From: Castellaniella denitrificans
Lineage (GTDB): Bacteria; Pseudomonadota; Gammaproteobacteria; Burkholderiales; Burkholderiaceae_B
Assembly (NCBI RefSeq): GCF_027214045.1
Contig: NZ_JAPWHE010000001.1
Span: forward strand, 728,946 to 792,945
Length of the DNA stretch: 64,000 nucleotides
Direction of reading: 5' to 3'
Within the stretch, counting starts at the first letter, position 1. Each line of letters begins with the position of its first letter. Below, in pieces: positions 39,163-49,463 of this stretch. The notes under the pieces were generated by a model. The model saw only the letters and a list, made by a program, of their open reading frames with translations, had not been told where the DNA came from and made no database searches. Made by a program: the position numbers and the translations under genes.

Positions 39163-39987
39163 TCAGTCTTGGGGCTTGGGCCACAGGGCGTGGAAGTGAT
39201 GCACCGGCCCGTGACCGGAGCCGACCTGAAGCTGACCGGCGGCGGCGATGGCGCGTTCCAGCCAGGCCTTGGCGTGGCGGGCGGCCTCGGGCACGTCCGG
39301 GGCGCGCGGCAGCAGGGCGGCCATCGCCGCCGACAATGTGCAGCCGGTGCCGTGCGTGTTGGGCGTATCGATGCGCCGGCCCGGCAGTTCGATCAGCCGG
39401 TCGCCGTCGTGCAGCAGGTCGATGGTGTCGTCGCCGGGCAGGTGGCCGCCCTTCAGGAAGACCCAGCGCTCGCCATCGTCGGCCAGCAGCCGGCGCAGGC
39501 GTTCGGCGACGCGGCGCATGTCCTTCAGGTTGTCGGCCGGGCTCTGGCCCAGCAGCACGCCGGCTTCCGGCAGGTTGGGCGTGATGACGGTGGCCAGCGG
39601 GATCAGGCCTTCGCGCAAGGCGACCACCGCCTGGCGTTCCAGCAGATGGTCGCCGCTCTTGGCGACCATGACGGGGTCCAGCACCAGATGCGCCGGTTTC
39701 CAATATTCCAGGCGGTCGGCCACGACGCGGGTGACGCCGGCCTGGCCCAGCATGCCGATCTTGACGGCGTCCACGCGCACATCGGCGAACAGGGTGTCGA
39801 TCTGGGCGGCGACGAATTCCGGCGGCACAGGGGAAATTCCCGTGACCGCCCGGGTATTCTGCGCGGTCAGGGCGGCGATCACGGCCATGCCGTAGGCGCC
39901 CAGCGCGCTCATGGTCTTGACGTCGGCCAGGACACCGGCGCCCCCCGAGGGGTCCACGCCGGCAATCGACAGGGTATTGGGAATCAT
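39163..39987 (-). CDS. thiD: bifunctional hydroxymethylpyrimidine kinase/phosphomethylpyrimidine kinase
   Basis: 274 residues. LSIAGVDPSGGAGVLADVKTM opens the ribokinase-like fold; VLDPVMVAKSGDHLL, ITPNLPEAGVLLG and the anion-hole motif NTHGTGCTLSAAMAAL are intact. ThiD phosphorylates HMP twice for thiamine synthesis. It follows thiG by 57 bases on the same strand. No thiE or thiC is visible nearby, and no TPP riboswitch was recognised. Confidence 0.95.
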   Translation of the reverse strand: MIPNTLSIAGVDPSGGAGVLADVKTMSALGAYGMAVIAALTAQNTRAVTGISPVPPEFVAAQIDTLFADVRVDAVKIGMLGQAGVTRVVADRLEYWKPAHLVLDPVMVAKSGDHLLERQAVVALREGLIPLATVITPNLPEAGVLLGQSPADNLKDMRRVAERLRRLLADDGERWVFLKGGHLPGDDTIDLLHDGDRLIELPGRRIDTPNTHGTGCTLSAAMAALLPRAPDVPEAARHAKAWLERAIAAAGQLQVGSGHGPVHHFHALWPKPQD

Positions 39988-40044
39988 CGCAGGCTCCGTG
40001 CGGATGGGGGCGGGGCGGGTCGCCCCGGCGTGCGCGGGATCGGG

Positions 40045-40848
40045 TCAGGCCGCCCGGGTCGAGGGCAGCAGGCCTTCGGCCGGCGAACTGGGGTCGGCGT
40101 CGTAGTATTTGCGCTTGATGCGGCCGGCCAGGTAGGCTTCGCGCCCGGCCTCGACGCCCAGGCGCATGGCGCGCGCCATCCGGATCGGGTCGCGCGCGCC
40201 GGCGATGGCGGTGTTCATCAGGATCGCGTCGCAGCCCAGTTCCATGGCGATGGCGGCGTCCGAGGCCGTGCCCACGCCGGCGTCCACCAGCACGGGGACG
40301 CGGGACTGGTCGATGATCAGGCGCAGGTTCCAGGGGTTGACGATGCCCATGCCCGAGCCGATCAGCGAGGCCAGTGGCATCACCGCCGCCACGCCGATGT
40401 CTTCCAGCATGAGGCACTGGATCGGGTCGTCGCTGCAATACACCATGACCTGGAAACCGTCGGCCACCAGCGTGCGCGCGGCGTCCAGCGTTTCCGGCAT
40501 GTTGGGGAACAGGTTGCCGGCGTCGCCCAGGACTTCGAGTTTGACCAGATTGTGGCCGTCCAGCAGTTCGCGCGCCAGGCGCAGCGTGCGCACGGCGTCG
40601 TCGGCGGTGTAGCAGCCGGCCGTGTTCGGCAGGATGGTGTAGCGGTCCGGCGACAGGAAATCCAGCAGATTCGGTTCGCCCGGGTTCTGGCCGATGTTGG
40701 TGCGGCGGATGGCGACGGTGACGATTTCCGTGCCGCTGGCCTCGATGGCCTCGCGGGTCTGTTCGAAATCACGGTACTTGCCGGTGCCGACCAGCAGGCG
40801 GGAATGGAAGACGCGGTCGGCGATGGTGAGGGTGTCTGGGGCGGTCAT
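40045..40848 (-). CDS. thiG: thiazole synthase
   Basis: 267 residues from the ATG at 40848; a longer open frame to 41118 is rejected as it has no family match and runs antisense to the CHASE2 gene start. [15 protein letters not shown] and [11 protein letters not shown] start the TIM barrel. The Schiff-base lysine is in [10 protein letters not shown], and [15 protein letters not shown] and [13 protein letters not shown] complete it. ThiG joins deoxyxylulose phosphate, dehydroglycine and ThiS-thiocarboxylate. thiS is not directly upstream, unlike in many relatives. Confidence 0.95.
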   Translation of the reverse strand: MTAPDTLTIADRVFHSRLLVGTGKYRDFEQTREAIEASGTEIVTVAIRRTNIGQNPGEPNLLDFLSPDRYTILPNTAGCYTADDAVRTLRLARELLDGHNLVKLEVLGDAGNLFPNMPETLDAARTLVADGFQVMVYCSDDPIQCLMLEDIGVAAVMPLASLIGSGMGIVNPWNLRLIIDQSRVPVLVDAGVGTASDAAIAMELGCDAILMNTAIAGARDPIRMARAMRLGVEAGREAYLAGRIKRKYYDADPSSPAEGLLPSTRAA

Positions 40849-40990
40849 GGAGTGTCGTGGGCGTGCCTGTAACGGATGCGGCCGCTCGGGGCGGCGCCTG
40901 TGTAAGGATAATCCATAAACGCGGGCCGCATGGCCGGGCGGGCGAGAAGGCGCCGCAGCGGAACGGTGGCTGATCGCTGGCACACCGCTA

Positions 40991-41018
40991 TTGTCACTTA
41001 TATTCATACAATGATAAT
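40991..41018 (+). promoter_or_regulatory. probable sigma-70 promoter of the CHASE2-M48 unit
   Basis: TTGTCA (40991-40996), 16-base spacer, GATAAT (41013-41018), each one base off consensus. It lies in a 45-base AT-rich island, unusual in this window, 53 bases before the CHASE2 start. The AT-richness might also reflect transferred DNA. Confidence 0.55.
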
Positions 41019-41070
41019 AAATATTGTTAAATGATACATTCGCCAGATTGTCAGTCTTGTCGCTCCCACG

Positions 41071-42507
41071 ATGATCCGCCGTCCGACATCCCTCAGGAAA
41101 ACCCGGTTTTTCGCACAACTCCTGCTTTTGTGGGCTTTGGGCGCATGGGTGATCTGGGCGGATCCTTTCGGTCTGTCCTCGGCTGGCGAGCGGGCGCTGG
41201 CGGAGGACGTCAGTCGCTCACGAGCCTATTTCCAGCCGGTTGCGCCCGCTCCGATCACGGTCGTGAACATCGATTACGAGAGCATCCGGGCTTTGCATGA
41301 GGCGCATCGGCTCGACGCCAACGACTGGCCCCTGACCTATGACGACCATGCGCGCATCTTGAGCAGGCTGGTCTCGCGCCCGGGGGCGGACAGGCGTCAG
41401 GGACGGGAAGACGTGCCCGCCGCAGTGTTCTACGACGTTTTCTTTGAACGGCCCCGGACGGCCAGCGGGGACATGCGGCGGCTTGCCAGGGCACTGGGCC
41501 GCATCGAGCAGGGGCGGGGCGGTCAGTCTTACCCGTCCGTCTATCTGGCGGGCGGGGGCGGGAGAGTGCCGATGTCGGACGAGAGCTACGCCTTGTTGAA
41601 TCGCCCCAGGCTGGCGGTTTCCGCGTGGGACGGCCTGGGTGACGACTATCCGCTTAGTCACGACCTGCATGGTGCCGATCTCGAGACCGCCGTCCCCTCC
41701 TCGGCGCCTAGCGCGGCATGGGCGCTGTATCAGGCATTGTGCCGGGCGCGCCAGGAGGACTGCAGCGGCATCCAGGCGCACGACGTCCTGTCGCCGCAGT
41801 GGGTGCTCCGTGGGGACAAAGCGTCGTGCGGCGATTGGGCCGCCAGGGTGCCCGGCTACGTTCTGCGGACCATTTTTCGCTATCTGGGTTTCGGCGGTGC
41901 GCCGGTGATGGCTTCGGCCGACTGCCTGCCGGTGCATCAGGTCAATCTGTCCGAGCTGTTCTTGCCCGATGGGGGGCGTCTCAGGCCGCCGTATCTCGAC
42001 CCCGGCAAACCGTTCGTCGTGCTGGTCGGCGTGGTCATGCCCAGCCTGAACGATTATCACGCGACGCCGCTCTACGAACGGTTGGCGGGCGTCTACCTCC
42101 ATGCCCTGGCGCTGGAAAATCTTGATCGTCTGGGTAGCGACTATCTTCGTGTGCGCGAGATCAGGCATGTCTCCCTGCTGGTGTGGCTGGCGTTGACCGC
42201 CCTGGTCTGCTGCTGGCGCGAGTGCGTTCAGGAGAAAACCACGCGCTGGCGCCGCAGTTCGATCCTGTCGGAGCGAGTTCTGCGGTTTCTGGCCGTTCCG
42301 GTCTCCATGCGGCCGGGCATCCGGCGCGGAACCGTTCGCATTGTGCGGCGCGCCGTGTGGCTGCTGATCTGGACCTTGATGGTGCTGCTGATTTATGCGC
42401 TGTGCTATTCGGTCCTGGATATTGCGCTGCAAGGGTGGCTGTTCATGATCGGCTTGGTGTCCTTGCTGTTGTTTTGGGATGGCGCGCCGCCGGGGCGGCG
42501 GTCGTGA
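41071..42507 (+). CDS. CHASE2-domain membrane protein
   Basis: 478 residues. TM1 (about 14-32) precedes a long extracytoplasmic region. Its start, [36 protein letters not shown], matches the CHASE2 sensor, including the conserved D/N-W-P segment. A second match is [40 protein letters not shown], the usual closing element. Two or three C-terminal transmembrane helices end the protein (about 367-384 and 428-472). No kinase, cyclase or other output domain follows, unlike most CHASE2 proteins, so it must signal through a partner or act otherwise. First gene of a three-gene unit with the two following genes. Confidence 0.82.
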   Translation: MIRRPTSLRKTRFFAQLLLLWALGAWVIWADPFGLSSAGERALAEDVSRSRAYFQPVAPAPITVVNIDYESIRALHEAHRLDANDWPLTYDDHARILSRLVSRPGADRRQGREDVPAAVFYDVFFERPRTASGDMRRLARALGRIEQGRGGQSYPSVYLAGGGGRVPMSDESYALLNRPRLAVSAWDGLGDDYPLSHDLHGADLETAVPSSAPSAAWALYQALCRARQEDCSGIQAHDVLSPQWVLRGDKASCGDWAARVPGYVLRTIFRYLGFGGAPVMASADCLPVHQVNLSELFLPDGGRLRPPYLDPGKPFVVLVGVVMPSLNDYHATPLYERLAGVYLHALALENLDRLGSDYLRVREIRHVSLLVWLALTALVCCWRECVQEKTTRWRRSSILSERVLRFLAVPVSMRPGIRRGTVRIVRRAVWLLIWTLMVLLIYALCYSVLDIALQGWLFMIGLVSLLLFWDGAPPGRRS

Positions 42508-42524
42508 GTTCACGAGGAGGCATT

Positions 42525-42899
42525 ATGTGGAAAACCGGCTTGAAGAGGCTGGGAGCGGGGTGGATCGCTTTATTGTGTCTTGGCGTCCAGGCAAAGACCT
42601 TGACCGTAGTGCAGGTGGCCAGTCCCGAGTTCGTGGAAGTGATCCGGCTTTCGGATGGCGCGGATTTGTGGTGGTCTGATGTCGACGGCCTGCAGCCCCC
42701 GGTTCGCGCGGCCAGCGTGCCGGGCGACCGGCTGCGATTCCGGTTTCGCGGGGAACAGTATGAAATTGATCGGGCGGATGTCACCCTCTCCGATGAAGAC
42801 GCGCTCGTGGTGGATGCCTGCGGTACTGTGCCGGTGTCTCTTCCTTACGATCATAAGCAGGCCAGCGTCAAGGGCGCGGGCGAAGGATGCGGGAAATGA
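42525..42899 (+). CDS. small secreted protein of unknown function
   Basis: 124 residues with a strong RBS (CGAGGAGG ending eight bases before ATG). A signal peptide spans about 1-23 (KRLGAGWIALLCLGVQAK). The mature part is about 100 residues, acidic, with two cysteines (VVDACGTVP and EGCGK) that could pair. Beta-rich appearance (TLTVVQVASPEFVEVIRL, DRLRFRFRGEQYEI) recalls a small SH3-like or FecR-like sheet, but I do not recognise a family. It starts 17 bases after the CHASE2 stop and its stop overlaps the M48 start, so the three are cotranslated. Confidence 0.7.
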   Translation: MWKTGLKRLGAGWIALLCLGVQAKTLTVVQVASPEFVEVIRLSDGADLWWSDVDGLQPPVRAASVPGDRLRFRFRGEQYEIDRADVTLSDEDALVVDACGTVPVSLPYDHKQASVKGAGEGCGK

Positions 42900-44242
42900 T
42901 GCGTGTGTTTTCGGCGCTTCTTCTGCTTCTGGCATTGGCAGGGTGTGCGGGCATCCCGGGGACCGGGAAAGGCAAGGAGATCGCCGGCTATGACCGGCAG
43001 GTGAATGTCATTGACACCCAGTATCTGCACCAGATGGACCGCACCATGGTCGGCGATCCCGCGTTGGCCTCCTACGTCCAGGGAATTCGCGGCAAACTGG
43101 AGGCGGCTCATGGTGACCCCTGCGACTGTGTGGTGCTCGTGGATTCGTTCGGCGGTTACGAGGCCTATTCGATTTCGACGAAGACGGCCGTAGTGTCGGC
43201 CGGTGTCGTGGCTCAGGTCGACTCGGAAGACGAACTCGCGGCGATCATTGCGCATGAGTTGGGCCATGTCTATTCCCTGGATGCAGTCAAGGGGATGTTC
43301 CAGGACGCCACGATATTCGCCATCAATGCGGCAGGATGGGCAGCGGGGGCTGGTGGCTACTCGATCATGCTGGAGGACTATGTCGATGACGTGTCCCGGG
43401 GTTTGATTTACAGACGCTGGAATGTCGAGCAGGAAATGGATGCGGATCTTTTCGCGATGGACCTCCTGGTAAAAGCTGGTTATTCCGTCAGCGGCCTGAA
43501 GATGGCGGTCAGGAAATTGGCACAGTATGGCGCGCACGCGTCACATCCGTCATCCGCAGCCGCCGTGTGCGCCGCCGGCGGCCGACGGTTCGACGACAAA
43601 AGGCTGAAGGCCTGCAGCAAGATCTGGACGGGGGCGCAGGACAGTGTTTATCAGGATCGTGACAGCCGTTTGAAGGCGATCCTCGCGGCATCCAGACGCC
43701 TGACCTCCGAGGAGCGCCGACGGGTTCAGGGCAAGGCGCCGCCGCGCTTCGCGTCGGTGGATTATCTGTTCAGAATGAACAATCTGGTGGCGACGGATGC
43801 AGCCAGGCTCCGGCGCGGCCTGGCGGCCGTCGAGCGGATGTCGATGCCGCCGAGTCTGGAAGGCAACGTGTCGGTCACGAACCGGCTGGCCATGGCGCAC
43901 CGCTTGCTGGGCGACGAGGCAAAGGCGCAGGCTTATTTGGCTCGCAGCTATTTCAGTCCCAATCGGACTGTCTGGACGTTCGCTCAATATTATCGCCACT
44001 TGAGCGGCAGTCGGGATCCGGATCTGGTCCGGAGAACCATCAATCAGTCACATGCCGAGGTCGGGCCAAATCAGGCCTTGTTGCCCATGGAGGCCTATCT
44101 GGCCAAGCGCCACAGGCTGCCGGGCATTCGTCTGGAGACTACCGGGCGGTGCCTGCTGTCCTTGGTGGGGGACGCGAAGACCCTGAATCTGTGTGGCGAG
44201 TTCGAGAAACGGGCCGATGCCGGCGGGCCGGCGCCCTGGTGA
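42896..44242 (+). CDS. M48 family metallopeptidase lipoprotein
   Basis: 448 residues from the ATG at 42896, which overlaps the previous stop (ATGA); 42887 and 42899 are alternatives. A short signal peptide ends in lipobox LAGC (Cys17). The zinc site HELGH is near residue 120, with the third ligand in VEQEMDADLFAMDLL near 180. Three cysteines near the domain may form disulfides. The C-terminal half (about 250-430) looks helical with repeat-like features (NRLAMAHRLLGDEAKAQAYLARSYF). It resembles BepA/LoiP-type periplasmic proteases, which act in outer-membrane protein quality control. The CHASE2 and small-protein neighbours suggest a signalled or regulated protease. Substrate unknown. Confidence 0.82.
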   Translation: MMRVFSALLLLLALAGCAGIPGTGKGKEIAGYDRQVNVIDTQYLHQMDRTMVGDPALASYVQGIRGKLEAAHGDPCDCVVLVDSFGGYEAYSISTKTAVVSAGVVAQVDSEDELAAIIAHELGHVYSLDAVKGMFQDATIFAINAAGWAAGAGGYSIMLEDYVDDVSRGLIYRRWNVEQEMDADLFAMDLLVKAGYSVSGLKMAVRKLAQYGAHASHPSSAAAVCAAGGRRFDDKRLKACSKIWTGAQDSVYQDRDSRLKAILAASRRLTSEERRRVQGKAPPRFASVDYLFRMNNLVATDAARLRRGLAAVERMSMPPSLEGNVSVTNRLAMAHRLLGDEAKAQAYLARSYFSPNRTVWTFAQYYRHLSGSRDPDLVRRTINQSHAEVGPNQALLPMEAYLAKRHRLPGIRLETTGRCLLSLVGDAKTLNLCGEFEKRADAGGPAPW

Positions 44243-44252
44243 TTCCCGACAT

Positions 44253-45110
44253 TCAGCGGCTGTCCCGCAGATCCGCGCAGATCGCCTCCGCCGCGTCCAC
44301 CAGGCGCGGCCCCGGCCGGTGCAGCAGATCCGGATCGATGGCGTAGATGCGGCCCGCGCGGGCCGCCGCCAGGCCGTGCCGGGACCACCAGGCTCTCCGG
44401 ACGGCCAGCGTGTCGCGGCCATAGGGCGACAGGATCAGCACCCGGGGATTCAGGCGCAGCACCGATTCCACACTGACCTGCGGCGCGGCGATGGCGCCCT
44501 CGGCATAGGGGTTGACGCCGCCACAGCGCGCCAGCAGATCGTTGGTCAGTGGATCGCGGCCCAGCGTGTACAGCGGGTCGGCGCCGATTTCGATGAAGAC
44601 GGTCTGCGGCGGGGGCGCCGCCGGCCGCAGGGCGTGGATGCGGCGCTCCAGGCCACGCGCGGCGGCGTTGGCCGCCGCCCGGGTGCCCAGGCGCTCGCCC
44701 AGGTCACGGACCAGCGCCGGGATGTCGTCCAGCGATTTCGGGTCGGCATAGATCAGGGGCACGCCCAGCGGGGCCAGGTGCTGCGCCAGGGATCGCGTGC
44801 CGTCGGAAGGCTGCCAGCCGACCACCAGGGTCGGATGCAGGGCCAGGATGCTTTCCTCGCTGAGCTGGATGCCGTCGCCGACGCGCGGAATGGCGCGTGC
44901 CGCAGGCGGATAGTCGCTGCGCAGGACAGTTCCGACGATGGCGCCGCCGGCGCCGGCGGCGTAGACCAGTTCCGTGGCGTTGGGCGCCAGGGTGACGATG
45001 CGCGGCGGGGTGCCTGCCCCCCGGGCCGGGCCGGCGCACAGGCAGGCGGCGGCCGCCAGGCCCAGGATGCGCCGACGCATCCCGCCGAAGCCGTCCGCCG
45101 CGCGCTTCAT
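44253..45110 (-). CDS. btuF: periplasmic cobalamin-binding protein (BtuF-like)
   Basis: 285 residues. A signal peptide ends near residue 31 (CAGPARGAG). The type III periplasmic-binding fold shows [32 protein letters not shown] and [14 protein letters not shown]. BtuF delivers vitamin B12 to BtuCD. The gene starts two bases after the btuB stop, and the whole unit lies under a cobalamin riboswitch, which supports B12 rather than haem or siderophore. The permease and ATPase genes btuC and btuD are not in the window. Start could alternatively be 45080. Confidence 0.85.
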   Translation of the reverse strand: MKRAADGFGGMRRRILGLAAAACLCAGPARGAGTPPRIVTLAPNATELVYAAGAGGAIVGTVLRSDYPPAARAIPRVGDGIQLSEESILALHPTLVVGWQPSDGTRSLAQHLAPLGVPLIYADPKSLDDIPALVRDLGERLGTRAAANAAARGLERRIHALRPAAPPPQTVFIEIGADPLYTLGRDPLTNDLLARCGGVNPYAEGAIAAPQVSVESVLRLNPRVLILSPYGRDTLAVRRAWWSRHGLAAARAGRIYAIDPDLLHRPGPRLVDAAEAICADLRDSR

Positions 45111-45112
45111 CG

Positions 45113-47023
45113 CTACATCCGCCAGGACAGATTCACGAACACGTTGGAGCCCGGCGTGTTGTAGCCGTCCACGAGCACGTAGTCCTTGTCCAGCACGTTG
45201 TTCCAGCGCACCTGTACGCCCAGCGACTTGCTGAAGTCGTAGGCGGCGGTCAGGTTGACCAGGGAATAACCGCCCAGGCGGGTCTTGTTGGCGAGATCGT
45301 CATAGCGGTTCCCCGTGTACTGGTATTCCGCGCCCAGTTTCCATGCCTGGATGCGGTGCTCGACGCCCAGGTGGAAGACCTGGCGGGCGCGGCGGCTGAG
45401 TTGCGAGCCTTCCCCAGGTCTGGGGTCGTCGTTGCGCGGGTCCAGGAAATCGGCGCTGGCGCGCAGGGTCGTGGCGCCGAAGTCGTGTTCGCCGGCCAGG
45501 GTCAGGCCGCGAATGGTGGCCCGGTTGATGTTCTGGATCGTCGTTTCGTAGAACCAGGGGGCGGTTTCCACGGTGTTGGTGGCGATCAGATTGCGGATTT
45601 TGTTCGTGAATGCAGTCACTCTGACGCGGCTGTGCTCAGTGCGGTATTGCAGATGGGCCTCGACGTTCCTGGATTTTTCAGGCTTCAGGTCGGGATTGCC
45701 GCCATAGGAGCCCCATGCCGACACTTCAAGGGGCCAGTACAGGTCATTGAAGGTCGGTGCGTGGAAACCCGTGTTGCCCGCGATCCCGACCTGCCAGGTG
45801 TCCGTCAGATCGAAATCCAGCCCCAGGCTGCCTGTCGTCTGGTTGCCATAACCCGAGATATTGTCGTTACGGACGCTGGCCTGCGCGTGCAGGCGGTCGA
45901 TGCGGCCCTTGTAGATCAATGCCGCCGCGTTGGTGTTGCGTGCGTCCCGGTCATATTGCGTCGTCGTGCCCCGGACGCGTTCCTCCTGACGTTCCAGCAG
46001 GACGGAAATCCGGTGATCGGCGTGCGGCCTGAAGGTCTGGGTCCAGCTGTAATGGCGCTTGAGGGTATTGAATACGCTGGATGTGTCGCTGCGATTGTCG
46101 TTGTCGTCCTTGGTGAAACCGAAGCGCAGGTCGCTTTCCCACCAATCCGTGATCCTGTCGGTGCTGCTCAGGCTGTAGGCTTGCTGTCGGTAGATGGCGT
46201 GGGTATCCGGGTAGCGCGTGAATTCATTGTCATAGTCGCCATCCAGATATCCGTTGTAGGCGGTCAATCCGATGCGGTGGCCCTCGGCCCAGCGATAGCC
46301 CAGCGTGCCGGAGACCGAGTGGCTGCGATAGCCGTCCTTGTCCGGGTAGTGACCTGTGATGGCGGTGTTGTTGGCCTTGTGGCGCCGGAGCGCGTCGAAG
46401 CCCTTGCTGGTTGCCGCGCTGGTGGAAAAGCTGTAGTCCCAGCCATGGTCGGCGCCCGACAGGCCCAGACTGGACTTGGCGGTTTCGTAGGTGCCGTAGC
46501 CGATATTGGCCCAGGCGGACAGCGGCCGGTCCTGCGCACCTTTTTTCGTGATGATGTTGACCACGCCGCCGATGGCGTCCGACCCATACAGGCTGCTGGC
46601 CGATCCGCGCAGGATTTCGACCCGTTCGATCACGGCGGGGTCGATGGCCGGAAATGCGGTGCCGCCGCTGGTGGCGCCATTGATCCGCATGCCATCGATC
46701 AGGATCAGGGCATGGGTGGAGTTCGTGCCACGCAGGAACAGGCCGGTTTGTGTTTGCGGGCCGCCATACGTCGTGAACTGCGCGCCGGGCTGGCGCCCGA
46801 TGATCTCGGCGATGCTGTCGCCGCGCGCCTCGGCCAGTTGTTCCGAGTCGATGACGGTGACGTCGCCGACCACGTCCGACAGAGGTTCTGGACTGCGGCT
46901 GGCGGTGACGACGATGTCCCGCAGCGTTGGCACGGTGGCAGCGGAGGCGGTGGGTTGGGCCATGGCGGCCAATGGAAGCAGACAGCAGGCGGCCGCGAGG
47001 CGGCGCGGGAGAGAGGCAGACAT
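45113..47023 (-). CDS. btuB: TonB-dependent vitamin B12 receptor
   Basis: 636 residues. After the signal peptide (about 1-23), a TonB-box-like [13 protein letters not shown] and a plug domain are present ([66 protein letters not shown]). A 22-strand barrel follows and ends in [10 protein letters not shown], with an aromatic close to the C-terminus. The plug sequence and length (E. coli BtuB 614) match BtuB. The receptor imports cobalamin across the outer membrane with TonB energy. Expression should be switched off by B12 through the upstream riboswitch. Confidence 0.93.
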   Translation of the reverse strand: MSASLPRRLAAACCLLPLAAMAQPTASAATVPTLRDIVVTASRSPEPLSDVVGDVTVIDSEQLAEARGDSIAEIIGRQPGAQFTTYGGPQTQTGLFLRGTNSTHALILIDGMRINGATSGGTAFPAIDPAVIERVEILRGSASSLYGSDAIGGVVNIITKKGAQDRPLSAWANIGYGTYETAKSSLGLSGADHGWDYSFSTSAATSKGFDALRRHKANNTAITGHYPDKDGYRSHSVSGTLGYRWAEGHRIGLTAYNGYLDGDYDNEFTRYPDTHAIYRQQAYSLSSTDRITDWWESDLRFGFTKDDNDNRSDTSSVFNTLKRHYSWTQTFRPHADHRISVLLERQEERVRGTTTQYDRDARNTNAAALIYKGRIDRLHAQASVRNDNISGYGNQTTGSLGLDFDLTDTWQVGIAGNTGFHAPTFNDLYWPLEVSAWGSYGGNPDLKPEKSRNVEAHLQYRTEHSRVRVTAFTNKIRNLIATNTVETAPWFYETTIQNINRATIRGLTLAGEHDFGATTLRASADFLDPRNDDPRPGEGSQLSRRARQVFHLGVEHRIQAWKLGAEYQYTGNRYDDLANKTRLGGYSLVNLTAAYDFSKSLGVQVRWNNVLDKDYVLVDGYNTPGSNVFVNLSWRM

Positions 47024-47061
47024 GACGAGGCCCTGTGTGGCGCGCGTCCCCGCACGCCGTT

Positions 47062-47090
47062 ATCGAAAAACGCCCGAGGGCCTCGATCCG
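47062..47090 (-). terminator. possible attenuator hairpin before btuB
   Basis: On the minus strand GATCGAGGCCCTCGGGCG is followed by TTTTT (complement of 47064-47068). The CGAG/CTCG stem is short but the T-run and location between riboswitch and btuB fit transcription attenuation. Confidence 0.5.
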
Positions 47091-47109
47091 CTGTTTGGGA
47101 ATGCCGATG

Positions 47110-47265
47110 GCCACGTCGTGCGGGATCAGGTGTCGAAGCAGGCCGGTATCGGGCTGGCATGGAGGCATGCGCACCGTTGCGGGGGCAGCACAGCCGGGCT
47201 CGGGGGCGAGCCGTCTGTTTCCCGTTTGAATGCGCCGGCGCGTGTGGCGCGGCGCATACCTGTTT
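47110..47265 (-). promoter_or_regulatory. cobalamin riboswitch upstream of btuB
   Basis: Reading the minus strand from about 47265: GGTATGCGC, then CAAACGGGAAACAGACGG, the invariant core GCTGCCCCCGCAACGGT, and the B12 box AGCCCGATACCGGCCTGC (complement of 47138-47155). These occur in the order and spacing of the cobalamin riboswitch. Boundaries are approximate. It controls btuB-btuF by B12 availability. Confidence 0.92.
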
Positions 47266-47448
47266 CGTCGCGGACTATAGCACGCGCTGTCGGGGGCAAG
47301 AACGATACCCTTGCTGGCCGCGAGGGCGTTGCCTGGTGGAGTGTCAGGCGCGCGCGGTGGACGGGCGGCGGACGGACTGGGCGAATCGAAGGCCGGGCCG
47401 GCATGCGGATCGTGCCGGTCGCCCGCGTCCCGGCGCGACGTGCAACGA

Positions 47449-47454
47449 TACAAT
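47449..47454 (+). promoter_or_regulatory. candidate -10 box of metH
   Basis: TACAAT lies 35 bases before the chosen GTG start of metH. No convincing -35 was found. An in-frame ATG at 47453 overlaps this box and is therefore unlikely to be the start. Confidence 0.4.
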
Positions 47455-47488
47455 GTGGCCTTCCCTCTGTTTCCGTCCGGATCGCCCT

Positions 47489-49410
47489 GTGACCTACCCC
47501 ACCTTGCCCCATCCCATCGAGTCCTATACGCGCGGGGCCGAGTTCGTGCGCCTGCTGGGCCGGCGCATCGTGGTGCTGGACGGGGCCATGGGCACCATGA
47601 TCCAGCGCTACAAGCTGACCGAGGCGGATTTCCGGGGCGAGCGCTTCGCCGGTCATGACCGCGACCTGAAGGGCGACAACGAACTGCTGTCCCTGGTGCG
47701 GCCCGACGTCATCCGGGAAATTCACCGGGCCTATCTGGACGCCGGGGCCGACGTGGTCGAGACCAACACCTTCGGCGCCACGCGGGTGGCTCAGGGCGAC
47801 TATGGCCTCCCGGAGCTGGCCTACGAGCTGAACGTGGCTTCGGCGCGGCTGGCGCGCGAGGCCTGCGACGCGGTGTCGACGCCCGATCATCCCCGCTTCG
47901 TGGCCGGGGCCGTCGGGCCGCAGCCCAAGACGGCCTCCCTGTCGCCGGACGTGAACGATCCGGGCGCGCGCAACGTCACCTTCGAGGAATTGCGCGTGGC
48001 CTATACCGAACAGGTCAATGGCCTGATCGACGGCGGCGCGGACCTGTTGCTGATCGAGACCATCTTCGACACGCTGAACGCCAAGGCGGCCATCTTCGCC
48101 ATCGAAACCATTTTCGAGGAACGCGGCATCCGGTTGCCGGTCATGATCTCCGGCACGGTGACCGACGCGTCCGGGCGCATCCTGTCGGGCCAGACGGTCG
48201 AGGCCTTCTGGAATTCCGTGCGCCACGCGCGCCCCGTCACCATCGGCCTGAATTGCGCGCTGGGCGCGGCGCTGATGCGCCCCTACGTGGCCGAGCTGTC
48301 CAAGATCTGCGACACCTATGTCTGCGTCTACCCGAATGCCGGGCTGCCCAATCCGATGGCCGAGACCGGCTTCGACGAGACGCCCTCGGACACCTCCGGC
48401 CTGCTGGAGGAATTCGCCCAGGCCGGGCTGGTGAACGTGGTGGGCGGCTGCTGTGGCACCACGCCGGACCACATCCGGGAAATCGCCCGCAAGGTGCGCG
48501 CCCTGCCGCGTCGCCAGCCGCCGGTCATTCCGGTCAGGACGCGCCTGTCGGGTCTCGAGCCGCTCAATTTCGACCGCGAGACGCTGTTCATCAACGTGGG
48601 CGAGCGCACCAACGTCACCGGCAGCAAGATGTTCCTGCGCCTGATCCGCGAGGAAAAATTCGACGAGGCCCTGTCCGTGGCCCGCCAGCAGGTGGAAAAC
48701 GGCGCCCAGATCATCGACGTGAACATGGACGAGGGCATGCTCGACGCCTTGTCCATCATGCCGCGCTTCCTGAACCTGCTGGCGTCCGAACCGGACATCT
48801 CGCGCGTGCCGGTGATGATCGACAGCTCGAAGTGGCCGGTGATCGAGGCCGGCCTGCGCTGCGTTCAGGGCAAGTGCGTGGTCAATTCGATTTCCATGAA
48901 GGAAGGCGAAGGTCCCTTCATCGAGCAGGCCAGGCTGTGCCGGAAATACGGCGCGGCGGTGGTGGTCATGGCATTCGACACAGACGGCCAGGCCGACACC
49001 CTGCAGCGCCGCATCGACATCTGTTCCAGGGCCTACGACATCCTGGTGAACCAGGTGGGGTTCCCGCCCGAGGACATCATCTTCGATCCCAACGTCTTCG
49101 CCATCGCCACCGGGATCGACGAACACAACCACTACGCCGTGGACTTCATCGAGGCCACGAGCTGGATCACGGAAAACCTGCCGCACGCGCGCGTGTCGGG
49201 CGGGATTTCGAACGTCAGTTTCTCGTTCCGCGGGAATGAGGCCATGCGCGAGGCCATCCACGCGGTGTTTCTGTATTACGCCGTGCAACGCGGCCTGACC
49301 ATGGGCATCGTCAACGCCGGCCAGTTGGGGGTGTATTCCGACCTGGACAAGCAGGTGCGCGACCTGGTCGAGGACGTGGTGCTCGACCGGCCCGAACCGG
49401 TCGGGCGGGC
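47489..49410 (+). CDS. metH: cobalamin-dependent methionine synthase, 5' portion only (truncated at a G/C tract)
   Basis: About 640 residues from a GTG at 47489. The homocysteine domain shows [43 protein letters not shown] and the zinc cysteines [11 protein letters not shown]. The pterin-binding domain follows from about 355 ([38 protein letters not shown]). Family similarity stops near [14 protein letters not shown] at about 49400; then the frame runs into a Gly/Pro-only stretch encoded by poly-C/poly-G. The B12-binding and activation domains (roughly 600 residues in E. coli) are absent. As drawn the product could not complete the reaction. The open frame continues meaninglessly to 49864, which I exclude. 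Neighbouring btuB/btuF fits its need for B12. Confidence 0.92.
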
Positions 49411-49423
49411 CGGGCCGGCCGCC

Positions 49424-49461
49424 GGGGGCCCCCCCCCCCCCCCCCGGGGGGGGGGGGGGGG
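49424..49461. other. G5-C17-G16 homopolymer palindrome; probable assembly junction
   Basis: Five G, seventeen C and sixteen G in a row, flanked by GGCCGCC and CGGCG. Nothing comparable occurs elsewhere in the window. It breaks metH on the left and an apparent gene tail on the right. Such tracts are typical of read-end artefacts joined by an assembler, though a real GC hairpin cannot be excluded. Confidence 0.8.
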
Positions 49462-49463
49462 CG

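Noticed and set aside
40849-41070. thiS gene or TPP riboswitch upstream of thiG
   Set aside because: No short frame ending in Gly-Gly and no THI-box core could be found in these 222 bases.
41218-42513. Minus-strand open frame opposite the CHASE2 gene
   Set aside because: The plus-strand frame has a promoter, membrane segments and CHASE2 motifs; the minus frame is Arg/Gln/Pro-rich noise.
49424-49461. Phase-variation tract controlling metH
   Set aside because: Downstream of it there is no continuation of metH in any frame, so slippage could not restore the gene.
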